11,369 nucleotides of DNA from NCBI GenBank assembly GCA_031279575.1, contig JAITIG010000153.1, forward strand, positions 1 through 11,369, given 5' to 3'. This DNA is from Bifidobacteriaceae bacterium. GTDB lineage: Bacteria > Actinomycetota > Actinomycetes > Actinomycetales > WQXJ01. The position numbers and the translations under genes are program-made. Under the pieces are notes generated by a model. That model was not told where the DNA came from. It saw nothing but the letters and a program-made list of their open reading frames with translations, and did no database searches. Each line of letters opens with the position of its first letter. Within the stretch, counting starts at the first letter, position 1. This document shows positions 1-6,308 of this stretch, piece after piece.

Positions 1-162
1 CGCCCCGCCCGACAGCCGGAGACCGCCCCGCCCGAGGCCGCCCGAGGCTGCCCTATTCAGCCCGGTGCCGCGCCCCGCCCGCCAGCCGGAAGCCGTCCGG
101 CCGGGTCCCGCCCGGGGCCGCGCCGCCCGACAGCCGGAAACCGCCCCGCCCGAGGCCGCCCG
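1..162. repeat. GC-rich direct repeats upstream of iolC
   Basis: A 20-bp unit, CGCCCCGCCCGACAGCCGGA, occurs at 1-20, again at 71-90 with one mismatch (GCCAG for GACAG), and at 119-138 with one mismatch near its start. The first and third copies belong to a longer direct repeat of 39 bp, 6-44 against 124-162, with one difference (G21 against A139). The sequence GCCGGGTCCCGCCC at 100-113 resembles the 14-bp units found at 5163-5236. An open reading frame passes through here into iolC, but its translation is low-complexity Pro/Arg/Ala with no family resemblance, and the kinase begins properly at 299. I therefore treat 1-180 as noncoding repeat DNA. No gene is recognisable in this stretch. Confidence 0.75.
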
Positions 163-186
163 CCCGGCGGTTCGAGGCCGGCGCGG

Positions 187-208
187 GCAAGCGCCGGGGG
201 GCGCTTGC
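187..208. other. GC-rich hairpin upstream of the iolC promoter
   Basis: GCAAGCGC at 187-194 pairs perfectly with GCGCTTGC at 201-208, and C195-G200 can add a ninth pair, leaving a GGGG loop. No T-tract follows, so a classical intrinsic terminator is not supported. It may insulate the iolC promoter from an upstream gene or be a protein-binding inverted repeat. Its right arm overlaps the proposed -35 box. Confidence 0.5.
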
Positions 209-233
209 GGACCGCTCCAGCAATGTGTATTAT
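205..233 (+). promoter_or_regulatory. Predicted iolC promoter (TTGCGG-N17-TATTAT)
   Basis: TTGCGG at 205-210 and TATTAT at 228-233 are separated by exactly 17 bp. The -10 box differs from TATAAT at one base, while the -35 box matches TTGACA only in its TTG. The element lies in the only A/T-rich stretch of the upstream region, which is striking against a background of almost pure G/C. Transcription would start near 240, giving a leader of about 60 nt with a good ribosome binding site (AGGAGG, 287-292). It would serve both iolC and the aldolase gene. Confidence 0.6.
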
Positions 234-240
234 GTCGGAA

Positions 241-250
241 TGTCAGGACA
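241..250. promoter_or_regulatory. Candidate operator TGTC-AG-GACA over the iolC start site
   Basis: TGTCAGGACA is an inverted repeat with 4-bp arms and a 2-bp centre, lying 8 bp downstream of the proposed -10 box, so a bound protein would block initiation. A second ATGTC half-site sits 8 bp upstream (ATGTCGG at 232-238, ATGTCAG at 240-246). The form resembles short TGTC/GACA operators of GntR-family regulators, and inositol clusters often carry a GntR-type IolR. No regulator gene is in the window, so the factor is inferred. Confidence 0.4.
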
Positions 251-298
251 AATAGCTCACAGGAGGGGCCGGCGTCGGCCCCGCGCAGGAGGCGGGCC

Positions 299-1282
299 AT
301 GGCTGGCTCAAAGGTGATCGATCTGCTGGCAATGGGACGGATCGGCGTGGACGTCTACCCCAACGAGATCGGGCGGGACCTGGAGGACGTCGAGACCTTC
401 CGCCGCTATGTCGGCGGGACGGCCGCCAACGTGGCGGTGGCGGTAGCCCGCTACGGCCACCGCAGCGCCCTGCTGTCCAAGGTCGGAGACGACGCCTTCG
501 GCCGCTACCTGCGGCGCGACCTGGCCCAGAGCTACCAGGTCGGCACCGAGTTCCTCGGCACCGAGGCCGGCCTGGCCACACCGCTGGCCTTCTGCGGCAT
601 CAAACCGCCGGAGGACTTCCCGCTCTACTTCTACCGCGCCCCCAGCGCCCCCGACCTCAAAATCACCCCCGCCGAGATCCGCCAGCCGCCCCTGGCCCAG
701 GCCATCGGCGCGGCCCGGATCTTTTGGACCACCGGCACCGGCCTGAGCGAGCAGCCCGCCGCCGCCGCCCAGCGGCTGGCCTACCAACTGCGCCAAGCCG
801 CCGCCGCCCCCACCGCGCGCTACTCCATCCTCGACATCGACTACCGGGCCGCCTTCTGGCCCAGCCGCCAAGCCGCCCACCAGGCCATCGCCGCCGCCCT
901 GCCCTATGCCGATGTGGTGGTCGGCAACCAGGACGAGTGCGCCGTCGCGGTCGGCCCCGGCGCCCCCGACGAGCAGGCCGACCGCCTGCTCCAAGCCGGC
1001 GCCCAGATCGCCATCGTGAAGATGGGGTCGGCCGGGGTGCTGGGCAAGACCGCCGCCGAGCGCGCCCAGGTCCCGCCCATCCCGGTTGAGACGGTCAACG
1101 GCCTCGGCGCGGGCGACGCGTTTGGCGGCGGCCTTTGCCACGGCCTGCTCGAGGGCTGGCCGCTGGAGCGCGCGCTCCGCTTCGCCAACGCCGCCGGCGC
1201 CCACGTCGCGTCGCAAATTGCCTGCTCAGCGGCCATGCCGGACGCCGCAACAGTTGAGCGGCTGCTGGCCGGCGCCGTCTAG
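299..1282 (+). CDS. iolC: 5-dehydro-2-deoxygluconokinase (IolC), PfkB family
   Basis: Phosphorylates 5-dehydro-2-deoxy-D-gluconate (DKG) with ATP to DKG 6-phosphate, the kinase step of cytoplasmic myo-inositol catabolism. The 327-residue product has the normal family length. Visible features are the IolC-like N-terminus (DLLAMGRIGVDVYPNEIG), the first PfkB signature at 39-44 (GGTAAN) followed by ARYG and KVGDDAFG, the internal DIDYR segment typical of IolC, and the second PfkB signature NGLGAGDAFGGG with the catalytic-base aspartate at D273. The Asn-Gly-Leu/Phe form of this signature favours IolC over KDG kinase or ribokinase. The ATG at 299 is chosen because AGGAGG lies 6 nt upstream and family similarity starts there. 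An in-frame extension to 65 would only translate repeats. The aldolase gene follows after 47 bp, probably in the same operon. Other iol genes (iolA, B, D, E, G) are not visible. Confidence 0.9.
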   Translation: MAGSKVIDLLAMGRIGVDVYPNEIGRDLEDVETFRRYVGGTAANVAVAVARYGHRSALLSKVGDDAFGRYLRRDLAQSYQVGTEFLGTEAGLATPLAFCGIKPPEDFPLYFYRAPSAPDLKITPAEIRQPPLAQAIGAARIFWTTGTGLSEQPAAAAQRLAYQLRQAAAAPTARYSILDIDYRAAFWPSRQAAHQAIAAALPYADVVVGNQDECAVAVGPGAPDEQADRLLQAGAQIAIVKMGSAGVLGKTAAERAQVPPIPVETVNGLGAGDAFGGGLCHGLLEGWPLERALRFANAAGAHVASQIACSAAMPDAATVERLLAGAV

Positions 1283-1329
1283 GCCCCCAGTGCCGCGCCC
1301 CGCCTCCACCACACCAGAAGGAAACGCCG

Positions 1330-2247
1330 ATGGCTAAGCCTCGATCCACCCCGGCCAGGCGGCCGGACCCGCGCCGCTACGAGTCCCTCACCCACACCAA
1401 GCTAACGCGCCCCGAGGCCGTTGCCCAGGCGGCGGCCGGCCGCCGCCGCCACCCCGGGCTCGGGAGCGGCCAAATTCTGCTGATCGCCGCCGACCACCCC
1501 GCCCGCGGCGCCTTGGGCGTGGGCGGCGACGAGCTCGCCATGGCCGACCGCCGCGACTTGCTGGACCGCCTGCGCCTGGCGCTGGCCCGGCCCGGGGTGG
1601 ACGGGCTGCTCGGCTCACCGGACCTGGTGGACGACCTCCTGCTGAGCGGCGACCTGGAAGGCAAGCTGCTCTTCGGCACCATCAACCGGGCCGGCCTGCA
1701 AGGCGCCAGCTTCGAGTTCGACGACCGCGCCACGGCCTACACCCCGCGGGCCTTGCAAACCCTTGGCGCCGATGGCGGCAAGATGCTCACCCGCATCGCC
1801 TTGGATGATCCCGCCACCGCCCGCACCTTGCAGTGGGCCGCCAAGACTGTCACCCGCCTGGCGGGCCTGGGCCTTTACGCGATGGTGGAGCCGTTCTGGT
1901 CCCGCTGGGAGGCCGGGAAAGTGGTCCACGACCTCAGTTGGGCCGCCGTCAACCGCTCGATGCAGGTGGCCTCGAGTTTGGGCGCGACCTCGGCCCGCAC
2001 CATCCTCAAAGTGCCGGTGGTCCCCGATATGGAGCGCGTCATGGCCGCCACCACCCTGCCCACTGTGCTGCTGGGCGGCGATCCGACCGCCGCCCCGGCC
2101 GAGGTCTACGCCTCGTGGCGGGCGGCCCTGGCGCTGCCCGGCGTCATCGGGCTAACGGTGGGGCGCACCCTGCTCTACCCGCCCGATGGCGACGTCGCCG
2201 GCGCCGTCGACACGGCCGCGGGCCTGCTGCGCCGCGCCGGCCCCTGA
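1330..2247 (+). CDS. Cgl0159-like (beta/alpha)8 class I aldolase, iol-associated
   Basis: A 305-residue protein resembling the (beta/alpha)8 proteins encoded beside iolC in corynebacterial inositol clusters (Cgl0159 family, DeoC/LacD-like aldolase fold). Visible elements are LLIAADHPARG around D55, like the first strand of DhnA/LacD class I aldolases; GTINRAGLQG; YAMVEPFW; ILKVPVV, where K227 is well placed to be the Schiff-base lysine; VLLGGDP; and GLTVGRTLLYP near the C-terminus, which resembles a phosphate-binding glycine loop. Its likely role, by inference, is to split DKG 6-phosphate into dihydroxyacetone phosphate and malonate semialdehyde, replacing IolJ. AGAAGGA at 1316-1322 lies 7 nt before the ATG. 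The first ~35 residues are basic and probably flexible. It meets the next gene tail to tail with a 25-bp gap. The fold and the iol link are fairly sure; the exact reaction is not. Confidence 0.8.
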   Translation: MAKPRSTPARRPDPRRYESLTHTKLTRPEAVAQAAAGRRRHPGLGSGQILLIAADHPARGALGVGGDELAMADRRDLLDRLRLALARPGVDGLLGSPDLVDDLLLSGDLEGKLLFGTINRAGLQGASFEFDDRATAYTPRALQTLGADGGKMLTRIALDDPATARTLQWAAKTVTRLAGLGLYAMVEPFWSRWEAGKVVHDLSWAAVNRSMQVASSLGATSARTILKVPVVPDMERVMAATTLPTVLLGGDPTAAPAEVYASWRAALALPGVIGLTVGRTLLYPPDGDVAGAVDTAAGLLRRAGP

Positions 2248-2275
2248 CCTAGGCGCGGGCGGCCGGGCCGGGTCA
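2245..2275. other. Convergent gene junction with short inverted repeat
   Basis: The two converging genes are 25 bp apart. TGACC (2245-2249) and GGTCA (2271-2275) form an inverted repeat, and each arm contains the TGA stop of one gene. The sequence between them is rich in CGGCC/GGCCG and could fold further. A bidirectional terminator is possible, but no T-tract is present on either side. Confidence 0.25.
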
Positions 2276-5089
2276 AAGGTCGCCGTGTTTGGACAGGTAG
2301 CGGAAGGCCGCCCAGCCGATCGGCACCCGGGCCCAGTAGGTGATGACCCGGAACAGCACGGCGGCCGAGGCCGCTGTCGCCGTGGCCACGCCAACCGCCC
2401 GCAGGCCCGCCGTCAACGCGATCTCGACCCCGCCCAGCCCGCCCGGCGTGGGCGCCGCCGAGCCGGCCGTGTTGCCCACCAAAAACACCAGGGCAAGATC
2501 CGCGATCGGAATGCTGACCAGGCCAAACGAGACCATCGCGGCCCAAAACGCCATGACGTAGCCGGCGAACTGGATGACAGTCCCGGCCAGCGCCAGGACC
2601 AGCCGCCGAGGGCGCCCCAGCGCCCAGACCACCCGCGGCCAAACTTGGGTCAAAGTGGGCCCGACTTTGGCCCACACCCAACCGCGCAGCGCCGGGACCA
2701 GCAGCAGGCAGCCGAGCAGCGCCACCGCCAGGGCCACCACCGCGATGGCGGTGGTCGGCAGGCTGGACAGCACGCCGGTCTGCCCGGTCGCCACCGACAC
2801 GCCCACCATCAGCGCCACCGTCACCACGAACAACGCCAACTGGGTCAACGCCACCGTGGCCGCCGCCAGCGAGGTGCGCACCCCGCGCCGGTTCAAGAAC
2901 CTCAAGCTGAGGGCGATCGGCCCCAGCCCCCCGGGCATGCTGATAGCCGTGAACGAGGCCGCCACCTGCGATAACACCGCCCGCCAGAGCGGCACCCGGA
3001 CTGGCAGCAATGACACCAGGGTCATGGCCGCGCCGAAGTATGTCGCCATCGAAAAGCCGAAGGAGACCACCATCCAGCCGATGTCCGCCCGGCTGACCGC
3101 CTCAACCATCTGGCTGAAATTCAAGCGGGTGACAACCGCCCAGATCGCCACCAAGGTCATCGCCGCGATCAGCACGGTCCGCCAGCCGAAGCGGACCAGT
3201 TGGAAAGGCACCGCCGGCGCCTCGGCCGCGGGCACCAGCTCGAGCAGTTCTTGGCGGGTCGCCTCGATCACGTCTTTTTGCGCCCGCGCCAGTTCGCGCG
3301 TCGCGGCCGGGAACACCACCGGCTGGAGCAGCCCGGCCAGCGCCGCCAGCGTGTGGGCTGGCAGCACCTTGGCGGCGGCGCCCACGGCCCGCTCCGGCCC
3401 GAGGTGCAGGGCCAGCGCCCCGAGCAGTTGGGCGCAGTCGATGCTTCTGGCCAACTCGGACGAGGCGACATCGCCATCCTCCCAGCCGATCAGCCAAACC
3501 TGCTGGTGCAGGCCCTGCCCGCGGTCAAACAGGAGCGAGGCGGGGGAGATGTTGCGGTGCGCCAACCCGGCTTGGTGGGCTCGTTGCAGCTGCCGCCACA
3601 GGTCCACCAGCGCGGCCTCGGAGATCTCGGCTGGGCGCATCTCGCGCATGGCTCTGAGTCCGCGGGGATGGGCTTGCAGCAGCATCATCGAATCGGCCGC
3701 CTGGCCCACGCCCACCAGCCGCGGCGTGCGCACGCCGGCCGCGGCGGCGGCGTAGCCCAGCAGCGCCGCCCGCTCGACCGCTTGGCGCAGCGACACCGCC
3801 GAGCGCCGGTCCATGCCGCGCAGCCGCAGCGCCCGCCAGGTCGCCTGCAGGAAGCCCAGCACCTGCCTGTCCCCGTCAAGCACGATGGCGTCCCAGCGCT
3901 CCCCGGCGGCGTCGAAGACCGCGTAGATCCGGTTGCCGCCAATCTTTTCCAACGCGCCCGAGGTCGAATCCGACACCGCCGCCTCCAAGGCGGCCGGCCC
4001 GGCGGTCGGCAGATGGCCGGCCAGAGCGGCGGCCGGCGCGGCGGCGGCGCGGGCGGCGGCGCGGGCGGCGGCGGTGGGGGCGGCGTCGGGCGAAGTGGGG
4101 GCGGCCGGCCCGGCGGCCGCGCGGGCTGCAGCGCCAGGGGCGGCGGGTGCGGCGTCGGGCGACGTGGGGGCGGCCGGCGGCGCGGCAGCGGGCGAAGCGG
4201 CGGCGGGCGGAGGGGCGGCATCGGGCAAATGGGCGGCCAGGGCGGGCGGGGGGCGGTAGGTGCCGTCGCGGATGGCGCGCACGTCGAGGCGCTCGGTGGG
4301 GCTCTCAGCTTCGGAGATGTCGCGCACGCGGACCACCCGGACCGGGTCCAAGCCAGCCCCCCGGATGCCCGCCACCAGGGCCGCCCCGGTGGCGCGATCA
4401 GTTGTCACGCCAATGGCGTAGCGCGTGGCCAGGCCCGCCATGCGGCCGATCAGCACCGTCACAAAGGCCGTCGGCAGGGTTTGCCCGCCGGTCAGGACCG
4501 AGGTGGCCAGCGCCAGCCAAAGCAGATTCCAGGACGCGGCCATGACGGGGTGGCGCGAGCGCGGGCCCATGGCCGTGAACACGCCGGCCGCGAACGCCGC
4601 CAAGGGGACCAGCACCAAGCGGGACTCGTCCCGGGCCACAACCGACAGGCCCTGCGTCAGCGGCTCCCAATCCAAGCGGACAATGCCCCAGCCGGCCGCG
4701 GCCGCCCCCACCCCGGCCGCCAACCCGGCCACCGCGCCTTGCGCGGCCAGCAGCAACTGGCGCCGGAACAAGCTGATCACCAGCACGCTGGCGGGCATGA
4801 CCAATGTGCCCAAGTTCATCAGCGTGGACACAATCAAGTCCAAAATGGTGGCAATGGGGGAGGCGAAGGAGCGGATGTCCTCGGTCACGCCGGCGGCGGT
4901 GGCGTGGCCGTAGACGGCCAGGCCCAGCAGCACCACCACCCCCAGCGCCGTGATGGCCAAGCCCACCAGGTCTTTTGACTGCCGCACCCGGCCGGTGGGG
5001 GCGTCCACCACCTCGACGCCATCGCACACCGACCGCGCTGGCAGGCGCGTTTGGGGGCGCGCCGAAGTCCTCTCGCGTCGCTGGGCCAC
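2273..5089 (-). CDS. Flippase-like (LPG_synthase_TM/UPF0104) membrane protein with pseudokinase domain
   Basis: A 938-residue multidomain membrane protein. Residues ~40-230 hold several hydrophobic segments. An Ala/Pro-rich linker covers ~280-356. Residues ~375-610 look like a kinase or phosphotransferase fold that has lost catalysis: the HRD motif reads HRN at 511-513 and continues ISPASLL instead of LKPxN, and the DFG position reads GWE at 535-537. From ~637 to 930 there are about eight membrane segments with the two glycine motifs of the LPG_synthase_TM family, MPGGLG at 718-723 and TPGGLGGVE ending at E889. The C-terminal aminoacyl-transfer domain of MprF is absent, so it should not be called a lysyl-PG synthase; lipid or glycolipid transport is the likelier role, and this is inference. 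The GTG at 5087-5089 has no strong ribosome site but lies 7 nt after TAAGCT, consistent with a leaderless mRNA. A later start in the basic first 35 residues is possible. Confidence 0.8.
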   Translation of the reverse strand: MAQRRERTSARPQTRLPARSVCDGVEVVDAPTGRVRQSKDLVGLAITALGVVVLLGLAVYGHATAAGVTEDIRSFASPIATILDLIVSTLMNLGTLVMPASVLVISLFRRQLLLAAQGAVAGLAAGVGAAAAGWGIVRLDWEPLTQGLSVVARDESRLVLVPLAAFAAGVFTAMGPRSRHPVMAASWNLLWLALATSVLTGGQTLPTAFVTVLIGRMAGLATRYAIGVTTDRATGAALVAGIRGAGLDPVRVVRVRDISEAESPTERLDVRAIRDGTYRPPPALAAHLPDAAPPPAAASPAAAPPAAPTSPDAAPAAPGAAARAAAGPAAPTSPDAAPTAAARAAARAAAAPAAALAGHLPTAGPAALEAAVSDSTSGALEKIGGNRIYAVFDAAGERWDAIVLDGDRQVLGFLQATWRALRLRGMDRRSAVSLRQAVERAALLGYAAAAAGVRTPRLVGVGQAADSMMLLQAHPRGLRAMREMRPAEISEAALVDLWRQLQRAHQAGLAHRNISPASLLFDRGQGLHQQVWLIGWEDGDVASSELARSIDCAQLLGALALHLGPERAVGAAAKVLPAHTLAALAGLLQPVVFPAATRELARAQKDVIEATRQELLELVPAAEAPAVPFQLVRFGWRTVLIAAMTLVAIWAVVTRLNFSQMVEAVSRADIGWMVVSFGFSMATYFGAAMTLVSLLPVRVPLWRAVLSQVAASFTAISMPGGLGPIALSLRFLNRRGVRTSLAAATVALTQLALFVVTVALMVGVSVATGQTGVLSSLPTTAIAVVALAVALLGCLLLVPALRGWVWAKVGPTLTQVWPRVVWALGRPRRLVLALAGTVIQFAGYVMAFWAAMVSFGLVSIPIADLALVFLVGNTAGSAAPTPGGLGGVEIALTAGLRAVGVATATAASAAVLFRVITYWARVPIGWAAFRYLSKHGDL
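4081..4177 (-). repeat. Repeated 28-bp segments encoding the Ala/Pro linker
   Basis: The 28-bp segment at 4081-4108 recurs at 4150-4177 with one difference (A4094 against C4163). The spacing of 69 bp is 23 codons, so the frame is kept and both copies encode the PTSPDAAP element. Adjacent sequence at about 4036-4075 is made of GCGGCG and GCGCGG runs encoding Ala/Arg-Ala repeats. This is in-frame expansion of a disordered spacer between the N-terminal membrane region and the kinase-like domain. Length variation between strains is likely. Confidence 0.75.
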
Positions 5090-5096
5090 GAGCCCC

Positions 5097-5102
5097 AGCT
5101 TA
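5097..5102 (-). promoter_or_regulatory. -10 box TAAGCT of a probable leaderless mRNA
   Basis: Read on the minus strand, TAAGCT is followed by 7 nt (GGGGCTC) and then the GTG start of the membrane protein gene. This is the spacing expected if transcription starts at the start codon. No convincing -35 hexamer is visible. The same arrangement occurs at murT and the CPBP gene. Confidence 0.45.
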
Positions 5103-5125
5103 TGCCAGGCGGGCGCGGATGGGCG

Positions 5126-5152
5126 GCCAGGCGGACGGGCAGACCGCCTGGC
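5126..5152. other. Intergenic hairpin, 9-bp perfect stem
   Basis: GCCAGGCGG at 5126-5134 pairs with CCGCCTGGC at 5144-5152 around a 9-nt loop. It lies between the CPBP gene end and the start of the membrane protein gene. It could slow or terminate transcription coming from the CPBP gene, but it has no T-tract. Confidence 0.4.
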
Positions 5153-5162
5153 GGCCTGGCCC

Positions 5163-5236
5163 GCCCGGCCCCGCCCGCCGGTCCCCGCCCGCCCGCCGGT
5201 CCCCGCCCGCCGGTCCCCGCCCGCCCGGCCCCGCCC
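5163..5236. repeat. Array of five 14-bp GC-rich units (A-B-B-B-A)
   Basis: Unit B, GCCGGTCCCCGCCC, occurs at 5177-5190, 5195-5208 and 5209-5222. Unit A, GCCCGGCCCCGCCC, which differs from B at two positions, flanks the array at 5163-5176 and 5223-5236. All units abut except for GCCC at 5191-5194. The array fills the middle of the 221-bp gap between two minus-strand genes, where no gene is apparent. Related units lie upstream of iolC. Confidence 0.8.
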
Positions 5237-5310
5237 GCCTAGCTGATCTGGTGCGGCCCCCGGCGCGCCTGGCCGGGGAGGGGCGGCAGGCGGTCAGCAG
5301 TGGGTTGGGT

Positions 5311-6108
5311 TTAGGTCAGCCAGGACGGGGCGACCAGCGATGGCCCGACGAACGCCACCACGTCGATCAAGGTGTGGGCCGCCACCAGCGGCATAACCCG
5401 GCCCCGGCGCTGGTAGAACCAGGCGAACACCAGCCCCATCACCACGTTGCCGACAAACGGGCCGAACCCTTGGTAGAGGTGGTAGGCGCCGCGCAGCCCC
5501 GCCGAGGCGGCGATCCATCCGGCCGGCGCCCAGCCCAGCGCGCGCAGCCGCTGGCCCAGGTAGCCCACCCCGACCACCTCCTCCAGCAGGCCGTTTTTCA
5601 GGGCTGCCAAGAGCAGCACCGGCACAGTCCACCAGTGCTCGCCGAGCGAGGCCGTCGAAATGTGGGCTGTCACGCCAAGCGCCCGCCCAACCAGGTAGAG
5701 CCCAAGCCCCGGCAGCCCGATGCCGCCCGCCAGCGCCAGCCCCCAACCCAAGTCCCGCGCTGGCCGGGCCAGCGTCAACCCCAGTTGGGCCGCCCCCGAG
5801 CCCAGCCCCTGAGCCGCCGAGCCGCCCAGCAGGTACAGCGCCAGCGCCACCGGGACCAAGGCGAAGCCGATTCCCGCCAACTGGTAAAGCAGGTCCAGCC
5901 AAGGCTTGGGCGTGGCGGAGGTGTTCAGGCTGGCCGTCTGCTGGGCCAGCGGGACGGCGGCGGTGAGCCGGTCAGCCAAAGCCAAGACCGCGTACAGCGC
6001 CGAGGCGCCAAGGCTGAGCCCCAGCACAATCAACACTTCGAGCCGAATCCGCCGCCCCCGCCCCGGCGCCTGGGCGCCGCCTTCGCCTGGCAGCTTGGTC
6101 ACCCGCAC
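5311..6108 (-). CDS. CPBP family intramembrane metalloprotease-like protein
   Basis: A 265-residue membrane protein of the CPBP (CAAX protease/bacteriocin-processing, Rce1-like) family. A basic N-terminus leads into hydrophobic segments near residues 25-45, 75-95, 115-140 and 160-175. Three motifs build the putative metal site: the glutamate pair E176-E177 in LLEEVVGVGYL, H210 in GAYHLYQG, and H245 in AAHTLIDVV. The arginine of the classical EExxxR motif is missing, as I recall from related actinobacterial sequences reading EEVVxVGYL. Substrate and role are unknown; family members include prenyl-protein proteases and bacteriocin immunity proteins. GTG at 6108 has GAGG 8 nt upstream. A second GTG at 6102 (residue 3) would be the start of a leaderless mRNA made from TAGGAT at 6109-6114. 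The gene lies upstream of, and in the same direction as, the 938-residue membrane protein gene, and is divergent from murT. Confidence 0.8.
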   Translation of the reverse strand: MRVTKLPGEGGAQAPGRGRRIRLEVLIVLGLSLGASALYAVLALADRLTAAVPLAQQTASLNTSATPKPWLDLLYQLAGIGFALVPVALALYLLGGSAAQGLGSGAAQLGLTLARPARDLGWGLALAGGIGLPGLGLYLVGRALGVTAHISTASLGEHWWTVPVLLLAALKNGLLEEVVGVGYLGQRLRALGWAPAGWIAASAGLRGAYHLYQGFGPFVGNVVMGLVFAWFYQRRGRVMPLVAAHTLIDVVAFVGPSLVAPSWLT

Positions 6109-6114
6109 ATCCTA
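6109..6114 (-). promoter_or_regulatory. -10 box TAGGAT before the CPBP gene
   Basis: On the minus strand TAGGAT directly precedes the first GTG and stands 6 nt before the in-frame GTG at 6102. A transcript starting at 6102 would be leaderless and give a protein two residues shorter. No -35 hexamer is evident. Confidence 0.4.
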
Positions 6115-6150
6115 AGCCTCAATCCACCGATGATCGCCGCGGCGAGCGGC

Positions 6151-6268
6151 GCCAGGCGGGTGCGCCGGGGGCGGCGCCGGCCGGCCTTGGCCACCTGGCG
6201 CAGGGCCGCGCCAGGCGGGTGCGCTGGGGGCGGCGCCGGCCGGCCTTGGCCACCTGGCGCAGGGCCGC
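6151..6268. repeat. Two 59-bp tandem repeats in a divergent promoter region
   Basis: 6151-6209 and 6210-6268 are identical over 58 of 59 positions; the only change is C6166 to T6225. A degenerate third start (GAGGCGGG) follows from 6271. Each unit has complementary ends, GCGCCAGG with CCTGGCGC (6149-6156 with 6194-6201, and 6208-6215 with 6253-6260), enclosing the palindrome-rich GGCGCCGGCCGGCC, so each can fold into one large stem-loop. The array occupies most of the 200-bp gap between the CPBP gene and murT. 59 is not a multiple of three, which argues against translation. Confidence 0.9.
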
Positions 6269-6295
6269 GGGAGGCGGGCGGCGCGGCGGGGACAG

Positions 6296-6301
6296 TAGCC
6301 T
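6296..6301 (+). promoter_or_regulatory. -10 box TAGCCT of a probable leaderless murT mRNA
   Basis: TAGCCT lies 7 nt upstream of GTG 6309, the start chosen for murT, and there is no purine-rich ribosome site in between (AGAAGCC at most). This spacing fits initiation at the start codon itself. No -35 box can be named. Confidence 0.45.
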
Positions 6302-6308
6302 AGAAGCC

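Noticed and set aside
65..298. Upstream in-frame extension of iolC
   Set aside because: It reads through GC-rich repeats, the promoter and the operator-like site; IolC similarity and AGGAGG both point to ATG 299.
3200..4978. 592-codon open frame antisense to the large membrane protein gene
   Set aside because: Its translation is Gly/Arg/Gln-rich low complexity, while the minus strand gives clear membrane segments and family motifs.
2273..5089. Lysylphosphatidylglycerol synthase (MprF) annotation
   Set aside because: Only the flippase-like membrane region is present; the C-terminal aminoacyl-transfer domain is missing and the central domain is kinase-like.
5163..5236. CRISPR-like array
   Set aside because: Units are 14 bp, abut each other without unique spacers, and no cas gene is present.
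6219..6308. Upstream in-frame extension of murT
   Set aside because: It would translate part of the second 59-bp repeat; MurT similarity starts at the GTG codon at 6309.
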